Of a DNA stretch of 64,000 bases, positions 24,240 through 33,924 are shown one piece after another. A program made the translations under genes and the position numbers. The DNA is from Actinomyces oris (GTDB lineage Bacteria > Actinomycetota > Actinomycetes > Actinomycetales > Actinomycetaceae). Location: contig NZ_VICC01000004.1 of assembly GCF_006546825.1 (NCBI RefSeq), forward strand, positions 372,001-436,000. Reading direction: 5' to 3'. Under the pieces are notes generated by a model, which saw only the letters and a program-made list of their open reading frames with translations, was not told the DNA's origin and ran no database searches. Position 1 is the stretch's first letter; each line of letters starts with the position of its first letter.

Positions 24240-25307
24240 ATGGGTGAGAACGTCGCTCTCGACGGGCAGGCCACCACTGCGCTGCCCGAGGTCCACCACC
24301 TCACCGACAAGGGCACGGCGGACAACCCGCTGCGCGTGGGCCTCATCGGCCTGGGCTCCATGGGACGCCACCACGCCCGGGTCATCCGCGCCACTGAGGG
24401 CATGGAGCTCGTGGCCGTGGCCGACCCCGGCGGCGACCGCTTCGGCGTGGCCGGCGAGCTGCCGGTCCTGCCCGATGTCCACGCCCTCGTCGACGCCGGG
24501 CTCGATGCCGCCATGGTGGCCGTCCCCACCGTCTACCACGAGGACGTCGCCCTGGCCCTGGCCGAGGCGGGCGTGCACACCATGGTGGAGAAGCCCATCG
24601 CCCACGACGCCGCCGCGGGCCGCCGCGTGGCCGCCGCCTTCGCGGAGCGGGGCCTGGTGGGTGCCGTCGGCTACGTGGAGCGCTGCAACCCGGCCCTGCG
24701 GGCCCTGCGCGAGCGCCTCGACGCCGGTGAGCTCGGTGAGGTCTACCAGGTCCTCACCCGCCGCCAGGGCCCCTTCCCGGCCCGCATCAGCGATGTCGGG
24801 GTCGTCAAGGACCTGGCCACCCACGACATCGACCTGACCGCCTGGGTTGCCGGCGCCCGCTACACCTCCGTGGCCGCGCAGGTCACGCACCGCTCCGGCC
24901 GCCAGAACGAGGACATGATGGTGGCCACCGGCCTGCTGGAGGGCGGCATCGTCGTCAGCCACCAGGTCAACTGGCTCACCCCCTTCAAAGAGCGCGTCAC
25001 GATCGTCACCGGCGAGAAGGGCGCCTTCGTGGCGGACACCCTCACCGGGGACCTCACCTTCCACGCCAACGGCACCGTGGCCTCCACCTGGGACCAGGTC
25101 GCCGCCTTCCGGGGCGTCAGCGAAGGCGACGTCATCCGCTACGCGATCCCCAAGCGCGAGCCGCTGGCCCTGGAGCAGGAGAACTTCCGCGACGCCGTGC
25201 GCGGCGTGGCCCAGCGCCACGTCACCATGGCCGAGGGCGTGGCCACGCTCGACGTCGTCGAGGCGGTCCTGACCTCGGCGAGCGAGAACCGGACGGTCGC
25301 GCTCTGA
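24240..25307 (+). CDS. WbpB-like Gfo/Idh/MocA sugar oxidoreductase
   Basis: 355 residues. NAD(P)-binding LIGLGSMGRHHARVI, EKP motif with Lys118 (MVEKPIAHD), and catalytic pair Lys190/His195 in KDLATHDIDLTAW. WbpB/WlbA enzymes oxidise C3 of UDP-GlcNAcA. ATG 24240 begins one base after the aminotransferase stop. An N-terminal extension of about 30 residues precedes the Rossmann fold; an internal start is possible. Order D-E-B is the reverse of the reaction order. Confidence 0.88.
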   Translation: MGENVALDGQATTALPEVHHLTDKGTADNPLRVGLIGLGSMGRHHARVIRATEGMELVAVADPGGDRFGVAGELPVLPDVHALVDAGLDAAMVAVPTVYHEDVALALAEAGVHTMVEKPIAHDAAAGRRVAAAFAERGLVGAVGYVERCNPALRALRERLDAGELGEVYQVLTRRQGPFPARISDVGVVKDLATHDIDLTAWVAGARYTSVAAQVTHRSGRQNEDMMVATGLLEGGIVVSHQVNWLTPFKERVTIVTGEKGAFVADTLTGDLTFHANGTVASTWDQVAAFRGVSEGDVIRYAIPKREPLALEQENFRDAVRGVAQRHVTMAEGVATLDVVEAVLTSASENRTVAL

Positions 25308-25333
25308 ACCGCTCAGCCGCACCGAGCGGCCCC

Positions 25334-26683
25334 GTGGCGGGAGTACTCGCCCGGGTCCGCTCGGTCATGGAGTCCTCCCCGTTCCTGCGCCACGTCCTGA
25401 CCCTGGTCAGCGGCACGGCCACCGCCCAGGCCATCGTCTTCGGCATGACGATGATCCTCACCCGCATCTTCTCCGACGCGGACCTCGGCCAGCTGGCGCG
25501 CTACACCTCGGTCGTCTCGATCATCACGGCCGTGGCGGCCCTGCGCTACGACATGACGATCATGCTCCCCAAGAAGGACGCCTGGGCCCTGGCCTGCGCC
25601 CGCCTGGGAATGGTGTGCATCGTGGTGGTCTCGGTCGTCTCCAGCGTCGTGGCCTTCCTCCTCAAGCCGCTGGTCACCCGGTACTGGGGGGCGGATATCG
25701 CCGTCTGGATGCCGCTGCTGGGCGTGACCACGCTGCTGCTGTCCACGGTCCAGCTCCTCCAGTACTGGTACAACCGCCAGTCGGACTACCGGACGATCTC
25801 GATCAACCGGGTCGAGCAGCAGGTCGGGCAGTCCCTCGGCCAGCTCGTCCTGGGGGCGGCGGGGATGGTCAGCGTCGGAGGCCTGCTGATCGGTCAGACG
25901 ATCGGGCAGGCCTGGGCCTTCGTCAACCTGGGGCGCAAGGCCAAGCCCCTGCACCGGCCGCTGCCGCCGGAGGCGCCCACCCTGTGGCAGGTGGCCCGCC
26001 GCTACCGGCGCATGCCCCTGCTCAACGGCCTCAACGCCTTCGTCGACGCCGTGCGGCTCAACGGCATCAACCTGCTCGTGGGCTCCTACTCGGTGGCCAG
26101 CCTGGGGCAGTTCAACCTGGCCTGGCGCTGCCTGGAGGTTCCGCTGGCTCTCATCAACGCCGCCGTGGGGCAGGTCTTCTTCCACAAGCTCGCCACCCTG
26201 CGTCCCGGACAGATGCGCCCCCTGGTCCGCCAGGTCATCAAGCGGGTCCTCATCATCGGGACCGCGCCGTTCGTCCTGCTCTACATCGTGTCGCCCTGGC
26301 TCTTCCCCCTGCTCTTCGGCAGCAGCTGGACCGAGGCCGGCAGCTTCGCCAGGGCCCTGACCCCCTGGCTGTTCATCCTCCTGGTCACCTCCCCGCTGTC
26401 GACTCTCTTCGTCGTCACCGAGAACCAGGACTGGCTACTCCTGTTCTCGGTGGTCTACGCCGCCGTCCCCCTGGCCTGGCTCTGGTTCAGCCCGTACTCG
26501 CTGCTGACGACCACCTACGTCCTGGGCGCCCTCATGTGCCTCATCCTGGTGGTGCAGATCCTCATGGCCGATGCCGCCGCCCGCCGCTTCGACGCCAGGC
26601 CCCCCGCCAGTGAGGCCGACGAGGGCCACTACGAAGCCGCTGACGACTCCGGGGACGCAGCCGGCACGCCCGAGGATCAGTAG
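25334..26683 (+). CDS. Wzx-like oligosaccharide flippase
   Basis: 449 residues with about twelve membrane helices, starting FLRHVLTLVSGTATAQAIVFGMTMILTRIFSDADLG, typical of the PST/MATE-like polysaccharide flippases. It would move a lipid-linked repeat unit, presumably one containing the uronic acid made by its operon neighbours, to the outer face. A hydrophilic acidic tail of about 35 residues ends the protein. GTG 25334 lacks a clear ribosome-binding site and may rely on coupling to the upstream gene 26 bp away. Overlaps the convergent next gene by 7 bp. Confidence 0.85.
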   Translation: MAGVLARVRSVMESSPFLRHVLTLVSGTATAQAIVFGMTMILTRIFSDADLGQLARYTSVVSIITAVAALRYDMTIMLPKKDAWALACARLGMVCIVVVSVVSSVVAFLLKPLVTRYWGADIAVWMPLLGVTTLLLSTVQLLQYWYNRQSDYRTISINRVEQQVGQSLGQLVLGAAGMVSVGGLLIGQTIGQAWAFVNLGRKAKPLHRPLPPEAPTLWQVARRYRRMPLLNGLNAFVDAVRLNGINLLVGSYSVASLGQFNLAWRCLEVPLALINAAVGQVFFHKLATLRPGQMRPLVRQVIKRVLIIGTAPFVLLYIVSPWLFPLLFGSSWTEAGSFARALTPWLFILLVTSPLSTLFVVTENQDWLLLFSVVYAAVPLAWLWFSPYSLLTTTYVLGALMCLILVVQILMADAAARRFDARPPASEADEGHYEAADDSGDAAGTPEDQ

Positions 26684-27795
26684 GATGTCGAGTACTGGGC
26701 GATGGCGGCCTCGTAGGCGCGGCCGTAGGAGTGCGCCACCTGACTGGGGGAGAAGGCCCGCGGCAGCCTGTCCTGGATGTCGCGCGCCGTGAGGTCCGTG
26801 CACCGTCCCATGACGTCGACGACGGCCCTGGCCCACGCGGCGGGGTCGTCCTGAGAGACGATCTCGCTCACAGAGGAATCCAGGAAGCTGGTGTGCGCCC
26901 CCCGGTCACTGGTGACCACTGGCCGGCCGGCGGCAACGGCCTCGGCGGCACCCAGGAAGAAGGTCTCGGCGAGCGTGGGTACGAGGAAGAGGTCGTTGTC
27001 GGCCAGGACCTGCTGCACCTGATCGCCCGGCAGCTGACCGGTCAGCTCCAGGTCGACGCCCAGGGCGGCCGCGAGATCCGTGCAGCGATCGGCCAGGGGC
27101 CCGCCACCCACCCAGGTCAACCGGGCCGGAACCCCCTGCTGTGCCAGCGCCGCGACCGCCTCAACCGCCAGGTCCGGCCGCTTGCGCTCGATGAGCCCCC
27201 CGATACCGACGATCCGCAGCGTGTCACGCCCCAGCTCAACGCTGCGGCGCGGCGCCGGCTCCTCAGGCATGGTGACCTCATTGGGGACCGTCAGGATCTC
27301 ACCCTCGGGGCGGTAGGCCCGCAGGTCGGTGGCGAGCTGGTCGGAGACGGTGGTGACGACGTCGGGCCGGCGCTCCAGGCGCAGGACCACCTGAGCCCCC
27401 GCCCGCGCCAGGGAGCCGAGCTCGGCGCCGCGCTGGGCGATCCCCGACCAGTGCTCCGTGTGGAGCCACGGCTGACGGGGTCGACTCAGGGAGTAGGGCA
27501 GGAGGGTGGAGACCGCGTGGGTGTGGACGACGTCACTGTCCCGAGTCAGCGCTGTCAGCTCCCGCCTGGCCGCGAGCACCTCGTGGGGCCGCGACAGCGA
27601 CATGGGCAGGCGCACGACGGGCAGCCCCATCACCCGGTCGCGGCGCACCCCGTCGTCGACGGAGGCCGAGGCGAGGTGGACGACGCGAATATCGTGGCCG
27701 GCCGCCGCCATGGAGGCGGCGTGGCGTGCCACGAAGACCCCCAGACCCGGTGAGCGGTGCGTGGGGAACCAGGTGGTGACGATGGTGACGCGCAT
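26677..27795 (-). CDS. GT4 glycosyltransferase
   Basis: 372-residue GT-B enzyme: TWFPTHRSPGLGVFVARHA (acceptor-side glycine loop), TVSDQL, IVGIGGLIERKRPDLAVEAV (donor-domain start) and VPTLAETFFLGAAEAVAAGRPVVTSDRGAHTSFL. The usual EX7E motif is present as ETFFLGAAE. Transcribed with the 2-epimerase gene 29 bp upstream, hence likely a transferase for the sugar that epimerase helps make. Tail-to-tail 7-bp overlap with wzx. Confidence 0.85.
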   Translation of the reverse strand: MRVTIVTTWFPTHRSPGLGVFVARHAASMAAAGHDIRVVHLASASVDDGVRRDRVMGLPVVRLPMSLSRPHEVLAARRELTALTRDSDVVHTHAVSTLLPYSLSRPRQPWLHTEHWSGIAQRGAELGSLARAGAQVVLRLERRPDVVTTVSDQLATDLRAYRPEGEILTVPNEVTMPEEPAPRRSVELGRDTLRIVGIGGLIERKRPDLAVEAVAALAQQGVPARLTWVGGGPLADRCTDLAAALGVDLELTGQLPGDQVQQVLADNDLFLVPTLAETFFLGAAEAVAAGRPVVTSDRGAHTSFLDSSVSEIVSQDDPAAWARAVVDVMGRCTDLTARDIQDRLPRAFSPSQVAHSYGRAYEAAIAQYSTSY

Positions 27796-27824
27796 GATGC
27801 TGCCCAGGGAGCCAGTGCGGGCGA

Positions 27825-28907
27825 TCAGCCGGGCAGGTGCTCAGTGAGGGCCTGGACCACTCGGGCCGCGGCGTTGCCGTCCCCGTAGGGGTGGGCATCG
27901 GCGTCGGCGGGCTCGGTCGGCCGGGTACGGGAGGCGGCGTCGACCAGGGCCTGACCGGGCTCGACCAGGACGTTCCAGCCCAGGTTGACGGTCTCGACCC
28001 ACTCGGTCTGGGGACGCACCGTGGTGCACGGCGCCCGCAGGAGGAAGGCCTCCTTCTGCAGGCCGCCGGAGTCGGTGACCACGCCGCGGGCGTGCAGGGT
28101 CGAGGCGACGAGCTCGGGGTAGGCCAGGGGCGGGTGCATCCGCAGGTTACCCGAGTCCTCCAGGGTGATGCCGTGCTCGGCGCACTTGGCCACCAGGCGC
28201 GGGTGGGCCAGGAGCACCACCGGGTGATCGACCGCCGCCAGCGACTCCAGGATGGAGCGCAGGCGCTCGGGGTCGTCGGTGTTCTCCGCCCGGTGGATGG
28301 TGGCCAGCGAGTAGCCGCCCTCGGGCAGGTCCAGCTCGGTCATGACGGGGGAGGGGGTATCGATGACGGAGTCGCGCACCGAGAACAGGATGTCGGTCAT
28401 CACGTCGCCCACGACGACGGTGCGCTCTGCCAGGCCCTCGTCCGCCAGGTGGGCGGCCCCCACCTCGGTCGGTGCCAGCAGCAGGTCGGCGGCGTGATCG
28501 GTCAGGATCCGGTTGATCTCCTCGGGCATGGCCCGGTTGAAGGAGCGCAGGCCCGCCTCCAGGTGGGCGATGGGCACGTGGAGCTTGACGGCGGACAGCG
28601 CCCCGGCCAGCGTGGAGTTCGTGTCCCCGTAGACCAGGACCCAGTCGGGGCGATGGGTCTCGATGGTCTCGTCCATGGCCGCGAGCATCGTGCCGGTCTG
28701 CACCCCGTGCGACCCCGAGCCGACCCCGAGGTGGACGTCCGGGGCCGAGATCCCCAGGTCGCTGAAGAAGACATCGGAGAGCATCGGGTCGTAGTGCTGC
28801 CCGGTGTGAACAATCACATGGTCGATGCCGGCCTCACGGAAAGCGGCGTCGATCGGGGCTAGCTTGACGAACTGGGGCCGGGCGCCCACCACTGACATGA
28901 CACGCAT
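27825..28907 (-). CDS. UDP-N-acetylglucosamine 2-epimerase family (WecB/WbpI-like)
   Basis: 360 residues of the non-hydrolysing 2-epimerase family: VVGARPQFVKLAP, HTGQHYDPMLSDVFF, VYGDTNSTLAG, AHLEAGLRSFNRAMPEEINR, and VVTDSGGLQKEAF. The TVRPQTEWVETVNLG stretch is closer to WbpI-type enzymes acting on UDP-GlcNAc3NAcA than to classic WecB, as far as can be judged by eye. It would yield UDP-ManNAc3NAcA or UDP-ManNAc. Leaderless ATG start. Confidence 0.88.
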   Translation of the reverse strand: MRVMSVVGARPQFVKLAPIDAAFREAGIDHVIVHTGQHYDPMLSDVFFSDLGISAPDVHLGVGSGSHGVQTGTMLAAMDETIETHRPDWVLVYGDTNSTLAGALSAVKLHVPIAHLEAGLRSFNRAMPEEINRILTDHAADLLLAPTEVGAAHLADEGLAERTVVVGDVMTDILFSVRDSVIDTPSPVMTELDLPEGGYSLATIHRAENTDDPERLRSILESLAAVDHPVVLLAHPRLVAKCAEHGITLEDSGNLRMHPPLAYPELVASTLHARGVVTDSGGLQKEAFLLRAPCTTVRPQTEWVETVNLGWNVLVEPGQALVDAASRTRPTEPADADAHPYGDGNAAARVVQALTEHLPG

Positions 28908-28914
28908 GGTTGAG

Positions 28915-28920
28915 ACTCTA
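28915..28920 (-). promoter_or_regulatory. -10 hexamer TAGAGT, leaderless start of the epimerase gene
   Basis: Minus-strand TAGAGT ends 7 nt before ATG 28907. The 290-bp divergent interval 28908-29197 has no other gene. Confidence 0.5.
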
Positions 28921-29113
28921 CCGTGACTGCACGGGCTCCAGTGCCATCGAGCGCCAGGGAGTCAAGGACGCGGAGGCCTTTTCGAACGGTCGTGAACATC
29001 GTTGGGGCGGCGCTGAAAAGGCGGTACTTCCACGGAGGCCGCCCCCGGCTGCTGAGCTCCACCGCGAGGTACCGGACCTCCGACGTCGTGTCATAACTGT
29101 GATCGGCCGATGG

Positions 29114-29119
29114 TACTAT
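29114..29119 (+). promoter_or_regulatory. Candidate -10 TACTAT for the 29.2-33.9 kb operon
   Basis: TACTAT lies about 80 nt before the strong ribosome-binding site AAAGGAGG (29179-29186) and ATG 29198; no clear -35. It drives three overlapping genes. Confidence 0.35.
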
Positions 29120-29197
29120 CATTCGCGCTCGAGTCTGTCTGCCTGGTGCGGCCGCGCCTGGTTCCTGAGATACCCCCTAAAGGAGGCGAGGCACCGT

Positions 29198-30352
29198 ATG
29201 GCTGCGATCGTCTACCACGCCCCTTTCCCCCTGGATCGGGAGGCGTCGTCGGCTTCCGGTATCCGGCCTGTGCGCATGCTCGATGCCTTCCGGGAGCTCG
29301 GTTACACCGTGCTGGACGTGACCGGCTCGGCCCGGGAGAGATCGCGTCGCCTGCGCGCTCTGAGGGACCGCCTCCAGGGTGGGGAGCGCATCGAGTTCCT
29401 CTACTCCGAGTGCGCGACCATCCCCACCATGCTGACTGAGCCGCGCCACCTCCCGCCCCACCCCTTCGTCGACCCGGCGCTCATGGGGCTGATGCACCGG
29501 CATGGCGTACCCACGTCCCTGTTCTACCGGGACATCTACTGGGCCTTCCCCGACTACCGCGAGAGGGTCGGGGCCGCGCTGGCCACGGCCATGGGATGCG
29601 TCTACCGCTATGACCTGGCCTGGTACTCGCGCTACATCGACCGCCTCTACCTGCCCTCGATGCGCATGGGCGCCCACGTCCCCGGGTTCCCCGAGGAGCG
29701 CATGGCCCCGCTGCCCCCGGGCTGCGAGATCGTTGACGAGGCGCCCTCCTCCCGCCCCGACGGCGAGCTCCACCTGCTCTACATCGGCGGGCTGGGCGGC
29801 CACTACCGGCTCCAGGAGTGCCTGCGCGCCGTCGTCGACGTGCCCGGCACCAGCCTGACCATCTGCACCCGCCCCGACCAGTGGGAGGCGGCCGGCGACC
29901 AGTACGCCGACCTGGTGGAGGCCGCCGGCGGCCGGATCGAGGTCGTGCACCGTTCCGGGGAGGAGCTCACCGCCCTCTACGAGCGCGCCGACCTGTGCGT
30001 CCTGTTCGTCGAGCCGGACCCGTATCGGGAGTTCGCCTCCCCGGTCAAGCTCTACGAGTACCTCGGACGCGGCAAGCCGGTCATCGCCTCCCAGGGGACC
30101 CTGGCCGCCGAGGTCGTGGGCGCCGCCGGCGCCGGCTGGACCCTTCCCTACGACGCCGCAGTGCTCTCCGGGCTGCTGCGCAGGCTCCTCCAGCACCCCC
30201 AGGAGGTCGCCGAGGCCGCCGGCCGGGCCCGGCAGGCCCGCCAGGAGCACACCTGGCTCAGTCGGGCGCGCACGGTCGCCCAGGACATGCAGGCGGTTCG
30301 GGCCGGCGCACTGGCCCAGGCCCGCACGCTGCGAGCAGGAGGGAACCGATGA
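29198..30352 (+). CDS. GT4-like glycosyltransferase
   Basis: 384 residues. N-terminal VYHAPFPLDREASSASGIRPVRMLDAF (glycine-poor variant of the GT-B acceptor loop), FYRDIYWAFPDYRE, and a donor domain with LLYIGGLGGHYRLQECLRAV, LTALYERADLCVLFVEP and FASPVKLYEYLGRGKPVIAS. The final Glu of the catalytic motif is in KLYEY. AAAGGAGG precedes the ATG. Its stop overlaps the next start (ATGA), so translation is coupled. Specificity unknown. Confidence 0.78.
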   Translation: MAAIVYHAPFPLDREASSASGIRPVRMLDAFRELGYTVLDVTGSARERSRRLRALRDRLQGGERIEFLYSECATIPTMLTEPRHLPPHPFVDPALMGLMHRHGVPTSLFYRDIYWAFPDYRERVGAALATAMGCVYRYDLAWYSRYIDRLYLPSMRMGAHVPGFPEERMAPLPPGCEIVDEAPSSRPDGELHLLYIGGLGGHYRLQECLRAVVDVPGTSLTICTRPDQWEAAGDQYADLVEAAGGRIEVVHRSGEELTALYERADLCVLFVEPDPYREFASPVKLYEYLGRGKPVIASQGTLAAEVVGAAGAGWTLPYDAAVLSGLLRRLLQHPQEVAEAAGRARQARQEHTWLSRARTVAQDMQAVRAGALAQARTLRAGGNR

Positions 30353-31770
30353 GCGCACGGGGCTTCGTCAAGGCGTCGCTGGGCGCTCTGGTCCTCGGCG
30401 GCGCCGCGGCCGCGCTGGCGACGGCGGTGACGTCGCGTCGGTGCGCCCGTTCCGGTCGAGCCGACGGCGTCCTGCTGGCCACCCGCATCCACCTGCCCGA
30501 GGCCGCAGCCGCCTCCTTCCGGCTCGACAGCGTGGAGAAGGCGCTTGTGGCCGACGGGACGGCGGTGCGGGTCCTCACCAGCCGGGCCCCGGCCGACGCG
30601 CCGCAGGGCGAGCCCGATCCTGAGGGGGTCCAGGTCTCGCGCTGGCCGGTCCTGCGGGACTCCTCGGGCTACCTGCGCGGCTACGTGCCCTACCTGTCCT
30701 TCGATCTGCCCCTGGCTCTCAGGCTGCTGGTGGCCCGTCGGCCGGAGGCGATCCTCGTGGAGCCGCCCCCGACGACCGGCGCGGTCGTACGGGTCGTGGC
30801 GGCCCTGCGCGCGATTCCCTACGTGTGGTACGCCGCGGACGTCTGGTCGGCGGCAACGGCCTCCACCGGAGCGGCCGACATCGTCGTGCGGGCCGTCGAG
30901 AAGCTCGAGGCCTTCGCCGTCGGCGGGGCGGCTCGGGTCATCGCCGTCAATGACGGAGTCGCCCAGTCCGTCGCCGAGCTCGTGAACGCGGCATCGGACG
31001 ACGAGTCCTGGGCACAGCGGATACGGGTCGTGCCCAACGGGATCGACACCGCTGTCTTCGACGCCCACGGGCCGACCCCCTCCGAGCCGGACCGTGCGCG
31101 GATCGGGCTGAGCGGGCCGTACTTCGTCTACGCCGGAACGGCCTCGGAGTGGCAGGGCGCCGACGTCTTCGTCCACGCCCTGGCCCAGGTGCGGCGCACC
31201 CACCCGAAGGCCCAGCTGCTCTTCCTGGGCCGGGGAACGGCCTGGCAGGAGATCACCCAAGCCGCCTCCCAGCTGCCCGCGGGCCCCGACGGCGCCCCGG
31301 CCGTCATCATGCACCAGGCCGTGCCTGCGGCCGAGGCCGCCGTGTGGCAGCGGGGCGCCGCAGCGGCCCTGGTGTCCATCAAGCCCGGGCAGGGCTACGA
31401 CTTCGCCTACCCCACCAAAGTCCTCTCCGCCCTGGGATGCGGCACACCGGTGCTCTTCGCCGGTCGCGGGCCGGTGTCCGCGGACGTGCGCGACTTCGAC
31501 CTGGGATGGGCGGCCGAGCACGACGCGGCGGCGGTCGCCGAGGCCATGCGCACGGCGCTGGACACCTACGACGCCGAGATCGCCTCGGGTACGCGGCCCG
31601 CCACGGCGCAGCGCTTCCACGACTGGGTCGAGGACCATCGCTCGCTGCGTGCCACGGGGCAGTCCGCCGCCCGTGTCGTGCAGGAGGCCGCCGGCAGAGC
31701 CGGTGACAGCAGCGAGGAGAGTGCTGGGGGCCATGAGGTACGTCGAGTGAGTGAGGCGCAACGTTGGTGA
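30349..31770 (+). CDS. Membrane-anchored GT4-like glycosyltransferase
   Basis: 473 residues with an unusual N-terminal hydrophobic segment (about 8-28, LGALVLGGAAAALATAV) that may anchor it to the membrane. The GT-B core follows: LEKAL-type HLPEAAAASFRLDSVEKAL, RVVPNGIDTAVF, FVYAGTASEWQGADVFVHAL and PTKVLSALGCGTPVLFAG. Similar to WbuB/WcaI-type transferases. A disordered 30-residue tail ends the protein. Coupled at both ends: ATGA with the previous gene, GTGA with the next. Confidence 0.78.
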   Translation: MSARGFVKASLGALVLGGAAAALATAVTSRRCARSGRADGVLLATRIHLPEAAAASFRLDSVEKALVADGTAVRVLTSRAPADAPQGEPDPEGVQVSRWPVLRDSSGYLRGYVPYLSFDLPLALRLLVARRPEAILVEPPPTTGAVVRVVAALRAIPYVWYAADVWSAATASTGAADIVVRAVEKLEAFAVGGAARVIAVNDGVAQSVAELVNAASDDESWAQRIRVVPNGIDTAVFDAHGPTPSEPDRARIGLSGPYFVYAGTASEWQGADVFVHALAQVRRTHPKAQLLFLGRGTAWQEITQAASQLPAGPDGAPAVIMHQAVPAAEAAVWQRGAAAALVSIKPGQGYDFAYPTKVLSALGCGTPVLFAGRGPVSADVRDFDLGWAAEHDAAAVAEAMRTALDTYDAEIASGTRPATAQRFHDWVEDHRSLRATGQSAARVVQEAAGRAGDSSEESAGGHEVRRVSEAQRW

Positions 31771-33869
31771 CCAATAGCCTGGTCGACTGGTTCAACACCC
31801 TGCCAACCGCGGTCCTGCTTCTGTCTGCGCTCTTCGGGGTCGGGTGGCTCGTGCTGCGCGCCGCCGGAATGAGAGGGATCCGTCCCGTCGCGCTGGCCCC
31901 GACTATCAGTGCCCTCATCCTGACGGCCGACGGGCTCTTCCAGGCCGCCGTCGGCAAGCCCTGGGGCTGGATCCCCGTCATGGTGACGACCGCGCTCCTG
32001 GCCCTTGCCGCCACCACGGCGAAGCGCCTCATCGACCGCTGGGACCCGGGGATCCTCCTCATGCCCGAGGACCAGCGGGAGGGCATGACCATGCGCACCG
32101 ACGGCGGACGCGCCGAGCGCAGGCTCTTCCTGACGGTCCTGGTGTTCTGGGCCGTCACCGCGCTGCCCGTCATCCTCACGATCCCGCCCAACGCGGTCTC
32201 CCAGAGCGGCGACGCCCTCTACCACTACATGCAGGTCGCCATCATCGAGCGCGAGGACTACGCCTCGATGTTCAACCCGAACGCCGGCATGTTCGGGCTC
32301 ACGAGCCACGCGGGCTTCTACCCGATCGTGTGGCACCAGGTCGCCAGCCTGGGAGCGTGGAGCTGGCGCGAGACGCTCATCGCCAACAACGTCCTGCTGC
32401 TGGCCGTGGCGCTGGTGTGGTACCTCGGCCTGGTCTACCTGGCTCGTACCGCCCTGCCCAAGGTCCGACACGCCCCCTACCTGGCGCTGGCCGCCTCGCT
32501 CCTGGCTCCGGTCTTCCCCTGGCGGCTCACCTACGGTGCGGCGCTGTGGCCCTACTGCATGGCGGTGGCCACCTGCCCGGCCGTTATCGCCATGTCGATC
32601 GAGTGCTGGCGCCGTGCCCGCACCCTCATGGTGGTGGCCGCCCGGGAGCAGAACACGTCGGTTTGGGGCGCACGGGCGCGTGTCGCCATGGCGTTGAGCG
32701 CCATCATCCCCTTCTTCGTCGGGTCCTGCCTCATCCACACCTCAGCGGCGGCGATGCTCCTGTGGCCGCTGTTCGGCATCCTCCTGTGCCAGGCAGTGCA
32801 CTCGGGGATCAGGAGCTGGCGCACCGAGCGACGCGCTCAGGCCGCGGCCTGGTGGATCGGCGCCCTCCTGGCGGTGGTCGCGTTCGTCGCCTTCGTCGTG
32901 CTGCCCGGTCCCCAGCAGCACCATTTCGGCAGGTACACCGAGCTGGACTGGAGCAACCTGACCACCAAGCTCCTCATCCCCATCACCCTGGACTACTTCG
33001 GCGGCTGGGCCATCGAGTGGATCGAGATGCCGTTGGCGGCCCTGAGCCTCCTGGGCGCCGCAATCTGCCTGTGGCGGCGGCGCAACTGGGAACTCGTCGT
33101 GGCCTGGATCTTCAGCATGTCCCTCATCCTGGCCGCCATTGCCCCCATCCCGGTGCTCTCGGCGTTCACCGGCCTGTTCTACCGGGTTCCCCACCGCATC
33201 AAGGCGATGACCGCCGTCCTGGCGGTGCTCCTCGTCGTCGTCGCCCTGGACGCGTTGCGCACGTGGCTCAGCCCGCTGGGAGCGCGGGCCGGCTCCGCGC
33301 TGCGCGGAGCCCTCGGACGTATCGGCCTGGCCTCCGTGAGCACAGCGGTACTCAGGGCAGGGGCCGCCGTCGCCGCCCTGGCCGTGTGCCTGCCCATCAT
33401 GCTGATTGGGAGCCGGGCCGTGGCCACCGATGTACGCGAGGGATATCTTCCCGTGCACGGCGACACCCGCTTCATCGCGGACAAGGCCGAGCTCGACATG
33501 ATCCGCCGGCTGCCTGACGAGCTGCCGGACAACGCCGTCGTCATCGGCGACCCGGTGGCCGGGACCGGCTACATCCCCATCCTCACTGGTATGCGCAGCG
33601 TGTGGGTTTTCCCCGGTCAGGCCGCCGACGATCAGGACGGGATCTACCTGCGTGAGAATTTCAACCGGATTCACACCGACCCTCACGTGTGCGAGCTCCT
33701 CCAGCGGCACGGGATCCATTACTTCTACGCCGACAAGGACATCGTCTTCAACGGCAACCGGCTCAGCAAGTTCCGACCCGGCCTCTACAAGGTCGACACC
33801 TCCAGCGGATTCACCCTCGTCGACTCCGGTGGCTCGGCCTCGCTGTGGCGCATCGACATCTGCGGCTGA
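31767..33869 (+). CDS. DUF6541-like polytopic membrane protein (paralogue 1)
   Basis: 700 residues with a dozen or more hydrophobic segments and an extracytoplasmic C-terminal domain from about residue 560. Early loop: SQSGDALYHYMQVAIIE...HAGFYPIVWHQ, a pattern like the acidic first loop of GT-C enzymes. C-terminus has CELLQRHGIHYFYAD and ends ASLWRIDICG. The same endings occur in the protein at 37034. Function is not established; lipid-linked glycosyltransferase activity outside the membrane is a reasonable guess. GTG 31767 overlaps the previous stop. Confidence 0.75.
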   Translation: MTNSLVDWFNTLPTAVLLLSALFGVGWLVLRAAGMRGIRPVALAPTISALILTADGLFQAAVGKPWGWIPVMVTTALLALAATTAKRLIDRWDPGILLMPEDQREGMTMRTDGGRAERRLFLTVLVFWAVTALPVILTIPPNAVSQSGDALYHYMQVAIIEREDYASMFNPNAGMFGLTSHAGFYPIVWHQVASLGAWSWRETLIANNVLLLAVALVWYLGLVYLARTALPKVRHAPYLALAASLLAPVFPWRLTYGAALWPYCMAVATCPAVIAMSIECWRRARTLMVVAAREQNTSVWGARARVAMALSAIIPFFVGSCLIHTSAAAMLLWPLFGILLCQAVHSGIRSWRTERRAQAAAWWIGALLAVVAFVAFVVLPGPQQHHFGRYTELDWSNLTTKLLIPITLDYFGGWAIEWIEMPLAALSLLGAAICLWRRRNWELVVAWIFSMSLILAAIAPIPVLSAFTGLFYRVPHRIKAMTAVLAVLLVVVALDALRTWLSPLGARAGSALRGALGRIGLASVSTAVLRAGAAVAALAVCLPIMLIGSRAVATDVREGYLPVHGDTRFIADKAELDMIRRLPDELPDNAVVIGDPVAGTGYIPILTGMRSVWVFPGQAADDQDGIYLRENFNRIHTDPHVCELLQRHGIHYFYADKDIVFNGNRLSKFRPGLYKVDTSSGFTLVDSGGSASLWRIDICG

Positions 33870-33924
33870 CGGCCTGCTGACGCTCTGACAGCGCCCGTAT
33901 CGGGGACTTGAGCTCTCAGAGCTC

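Noticed and set aside
33910-33924. GAGCTCT-C-AGAGCTC as a terminator of the amidotransferase gene
   Set aside because: A one-base centre leaves a short real stem and there is no U-tract; AGCTC is a simple repeat that can recur by chance.
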